The position numbers were made by a program, and so were the translations under genes. The notes beneath the pieces were generated by a model that saw nothing but the letters and a program-made list of their open reading frames with translations, did no database searches and had not been told where the DNA came from. 64,000 nt of DNA from Xenorhabdus anantnagensis (GTDB lineage Bacteria > Pseudomonadota > Gammaproteobacteria > Enterobacterales > Enterobacteriaceae): contig NZ_JAQRFN010000008.1 in the NCBI RefSeq assembly GCF_028598555.1, positions 62,001 to 126,000 of the forward strand. The letters are read 5' to 3'. Positions 62,593 to 64,000 of the stretch are shown piece after piece (position 1 is the stretch's first letter; each line of letters begins with the position of its first letter).

Positions 62593-64000
62593 ATGAAACT
62601 TACACCTGAAAAATTGCTATCTGCAATAGAAAAATACGCCCATACCCCCGAGAAACAGCAAACCTTAACCCAAAAGCAAATACTGTGGTTTTCCGATCCT
62701 GAGAACGTCTTCTTATTGCTCAGTCTGGTGTTGATCTTACCTGAAGATATGATGACCGAGATGGGAGACAGCATTAACAATTGGGTTAACGTTGCAGTAG
62801 CAGAACTTGCATTAACCACAAACAAATTGCCGGTTGAGGACAAACAGCAGATTGAAGAGATCATTGAGCAGATTCTGGTTCATGCCAACGAAAACTTCGA
62901 ACTTAATAGTGAATGTGTGCTGTTATGTATATCGAGCTTGAAAAGACATCAGTTTCATATCAAAACTGACATCACCCAACTATTGAGTACCCCGCAATAT
63001 GCTGATAACACGAACATAGCCACCTTTCCTTCACCTCCCCCCAATTTAAGCCAACTGTTTGAGCAAGTCAGAATTGAGTCCGGCCTTGAGTTTCTCGAAT
63101 TTTTTGAAAACGGCTTTTCCGTGATTCCCCATGATGGCTTAAGCCATCTCTTTTCAGAAGTGGCCCGGTATTCATGGGGCATAGATGCCCTGCTTCTGCT
63201 GACCCAATACTTTGAGGAACCAATTGCTCTCGCCAGTGCGCAAGCGTTGGACGATTGCCCCTCCTCTGCATGGAAAAACTTATCCTATCTGCAACTGGTC
63301 AATCTGTGTGCCCGATTCAACCGTCATCACTCCATTCATCCTTGCTTCAAGCGCTGGAAAAAAAGGGCGATGGCACATCATACTGTTCGGGAACCCGCTG
63401 AGATACATGAATTATACGCCACCCATGTTGATGGAAATGATTGCGCCAGCATGATGATGACAATCACACTGGATGGTCAAAAATACCAAATGAATATGAT
63501 GCTGGATTTTAAATCTGGTATCCGCGAGAGCTTACCGAATAGCGAGCCTGACCTCACCATCCCCGAACTGATTAAAGAGTTGGGCACTCATGACACTCAT
63601 ATTGACTTTGTCCCCGTCTCTTCTGACTGGCTACAACAAATTTTACCGTGGATACTTTCAGTTCAGCTAAACAAAAAAACGCCTATCGAGCTTTACTCAC
63701 TTTATTGGTTGTCACGACTTCCCTTTGAATGGACACAGCCAGAAGAGTTTGAACTTGAACATTGGAGCCAGAAGCTGGGCTATCAAGCTGATCCAAAACG
63801 ACAAGAGCAGAACCGCCTTGGCATCACCATGGGTTCACCATTAATCCTAAGCTGGTTAGCGCCGGAAGAATGCTTGTCAAAGGCGAAAAAGCCCAGAGAT
63901 TTATTGAAGCTTTATTACTATGCAAACCGGGAGCTGTTTGCTGAACGTCTGACTTATTCCGCTGCAATTGAGCAATATAGGCTGTCATCACCAGCACCAC
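62593..64000 (+). CDS. unknown protein, C-terminus beyond window edge
   Basis: An uninterrupted frame from ATG 62593 (GAAGAG 8 bases upstream; ATG 62590 is the alternative) runs to the window end, giving at least 469 residues. The product is acidic and helical with no signal peptide or membrane helices. Segments such as LFLLLSLVLILPEDMM-like hydrophobic helices near residue 40 and SGLEFLEFFENGFSVIPHDGLSHLFSEVARYSWGIDALLLL near residue 170 suggest a helical repeat protein. I recognise no family. Confidence 0.75.
   Translation, partial: MKLTPEKLLSAIEKYAHTPEKQQTLTQKQILWFSDPENVFLLLSLVLILPEDMMTEMGDSINNWVNVAVAELALTTNKLPVEDKQQIEEIIEQILVHANENFELNSECVLLCISSLKRHQFHIKTDITQLLSTPQYADNTNIATFPSPPPNLSQLFEQVRIESGLEFLEFFENGFSVIPHDGLSHLFSEVARYSWGIDALLLLTQYFEEPIALASAQALDDCPSSAWKNLSYLQLVNLCARFNRHHSIHPCFKRWKKRAMAHHTVREPAEIHELYATHVDGNDCASMMMTITLDGQKYQMNMMLDFKSGIRESLPNSEPDLTIPELIKELGTHDTHIDFVPVSSDWLQQILPWILSVQLNKKTPIELYSLYWLSRLPFEWTQPEEFELEHWSQKLGYQADPKRQEQNRLGITMGSPLILSWLAPEECLSKAKKPRDLLKLYYYANRELFAERLTYSAAIEQYRLSSPAP

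Overview
The window is a chromosomal segment of an AT-rich gammaproteobacterium of the Morganellaceae, most likely Xenorhabdus or Photorhabdus. This rests on the Klebsiella/Proteus-style LPS core order (waaQ-wabG-wabH-wabN opposite waaA-waaE-coaD), the coaD-mutM-rpmGB-radC-coaBC-dut-slmA-pyrE-rph-yicC backbone, the fdhE-selA-selB group and a characteristic ~140-bp TATACCC/GGGTATA repeat. The genus is an inference; no database search was possible.

Bases 1-15.2k hold LPS core genes: a Mig-14-like protein cut by the window edge, a GT9 gene destroyed by an internal deletion, then (minus strand) wabN, a GT9 gene, wabH, wabG and waaQ, diverging from waaA-waaE-coaD. After mutM come four more glycosyltransferases. 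Bases 15.3-22.25k are housekeeping: ribosomal proteins L33 and L28, RadC, CoaBC, Dut, SlmA, PyrE with its attenuator, RNase PH and YicC.

Bases 22.2-48.4k are a stack of P4-type satellite islands integrated at the 3' end of yicC. A ~150-200 bp segment holding the yicC 3' end, its terminator and integrase-like GTGTACC motifs occurs four times (about 22.24, 33.36, 46.51 and 47.47 kb) and divides the region into three units. Unit 1 (22.4-33.3k) looks complete: integrase, two unknown ORFs, AlpA, a P2-type major capsid protein (gpN) and scaffold-protease (gpO), a P4-like RNA immunity region overlapping an Ash/Icd-like ORF, an alpha-type primase/helicase, an iteron array, an Ogr/Delta activator and an AbiTii abortive-infection gene in the distal cargo slot. 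Unit 2 (33.6-46.3k) keeps only an in-frame scar joining an integrase fragment to the C-terminal third of another alpha, an iteron array with a different word, a type VI secretion cluster (tssF-vgrG-DUF4123-effector-membrane protein-unknown-PAAR), a frameshifted integrase, a structured candidate RNA, a Ner-like regulator and an unknown zinc-ribbon protein. Unit 3 (46.5-47.45k) is little more than att plus a Phd-Doc toxin-antitoxin pair. It is followed by an integrase remnant and an IS1 remnant.

Bases 48.5-64k are chromosomal again: a TPM-domain membrane protein, an MFS transporter with a divergent Cys-rich regulator, an NCS1 permease/PfkB kinase pair with a GntR regulator, an LTA-synthase-like sulfatase-fold protein, selB-selA-fdhE, and an unknown protein running off the right edge.

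The most notable feature is unit 1: a P4-like satellite that appears to encode its own P2-type capsid and maturation protease but no portal, terminase or tail genes, together with recognisable P4-style antisense RNA immunity.
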